Origin: Phoma sp. XZ068
Taxonomy: Eukaryota; Ascomycota; Dothideomycetes; Pleosporales; Didymellaceae
Length of the DNA: 64,000 nt
Reading direction: 5' to 3'
Assembly (NCBI GenBank): GCA_004835665.1
Contig: RBKR01000010.1
Span: forward strand, 62,001 to 126,000
Numbering within the stretch: position 1 is the stretch's first letter; the number at the start of each line of letters is the position of its first letter. A model generated the notes under the pieces. It searched no databases. It was not told the origin of the DNA and worked only from the letters and a program-made list of their open reading frames with translations. The position numbers and the translations under genes are program-made. Of the stretch, positions 63,801 through 64,000 are shown in pieces.

Positions 63801-64000
63801 GAGCGATGAAGCGTTACAACAATGAGTGGAAGCAGATTCGACAAGAAATAGTGCAGGAGCGGATAGATGAGATGCCATATCGTTGTGGGCAGGTGTTTCG
63901 GCACCCTAGTGTTCGGGTGAAGACTACTCGCTGGTAACACGTAAACACCACAAAACTCGATCGTGATAGTATTCTCTAGGATCCTAGCTTCCTCATGAAT
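57836..64000. other. Long stretch without recognisable genes
   Basis: Over 6 kb the open frames stay short (under about 170 codons) on both strands and none shows a known motif. No LTR, transposon ends with TA, or tandem array stands out. Base composition is moderate, not strongly A+T-rich, so classic heavy RIP is not obvious. Dense short words such as GCTGATGCTGATAG and TGATGACCGTCATCGCTGAG occur near 63250-63720. It could be an old non-coding repeat, decayed genes with many introns, or a non-coding locus. Confidence 0.45.

Noticed and set aside
1..64000. CRISPR arrays, bacterial operons or prophage
   Set aside because: Introns, eukaryotic retroelements and fungal gene families fill the window; no regularly spaced repeats of CRISPR type were seen.

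Overview
This window looks like a piece of a filamentous ascomycete genome (Pezizomycotina; a dothideomycete is plausible but not proven). The signs are fungal introns of about 45-110 bases, Fot1/pogo-type DDE transposons, Tad1-like LINEs, Copia LTR elements, a fungal Dicer-like-2 relic, OrsD-type zinc-finger/RecQ-upstream ORFs and C-to-T/G-to-A nonsense mutations of the kind left by repeat-induced point mutation (RIP). It reads as a transposon-rich accessory or subtelomere-like compartment with a few host genes in it.

Layout. 1-3.2 kb: two abutting Fot1-type elements that share one TA. 3.2-5.2 kb: an old LTR and low-complexity sequence. 5.3 kb: a gene for a small secreted eight-cysteine protein. 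6.1-9.7 kb: a broken, 5'-truncated Dicer-like-2 gene. 10.6-11.7 kb: an apparently intact three-exon host gene. 11.9-14.5 kb: a decayed LINE and a clean solo LTR. 14.6-20.5 kb: two DNA transposons and a decayed repeat-associated ORF. 21.4-23.1 kb: a nine-exon membrane-protein gene whose splice phases all fit. 23.6-33.4 kb: a mosaic of joined retroelements (LINE, Copia, Tad1-like LINE) containing an in-frame fusion between a Copia protease region and a RecQ-upstream module. 33.7-41.8 kb: four DNA transposons, one nested in another. 42.1-47.6 kb: an intact 589-codon unknown ORF, a telomere-like motif and two OrsD/RecQ-upstream copies, one of them heavily mutated. 48.3-54.1 kb: a transposon fragment and two host-like genes. 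54.9-57.8 kb: a third OrsD copy split by an intact DNA transposon. 57.8-64 kb: no recognisable gene.

Two DNA-transposon families dominate, both TA-inserting and both DD35D. Family A has 2.1-kb elements, terminal repeats beginning CCGTG, about 620-630 residues and a long basic C-terminal tail. Family B has 1.8-1.9-kb elements, terminal repeats beginning ACGT, about 540-550 residues and a retroviral-type CCHC zinc knuckle at the C-terminus. Intact, presumably active members sit beside frameshifted, truncated and nested ones, so insertion has gone on over a long time. The most unusual content is the repeated OrsD/RecQ-upstream family, here without any helicase domain. It has an integrase-like arrangement of conserved basic residues and turns up in several states of decay.
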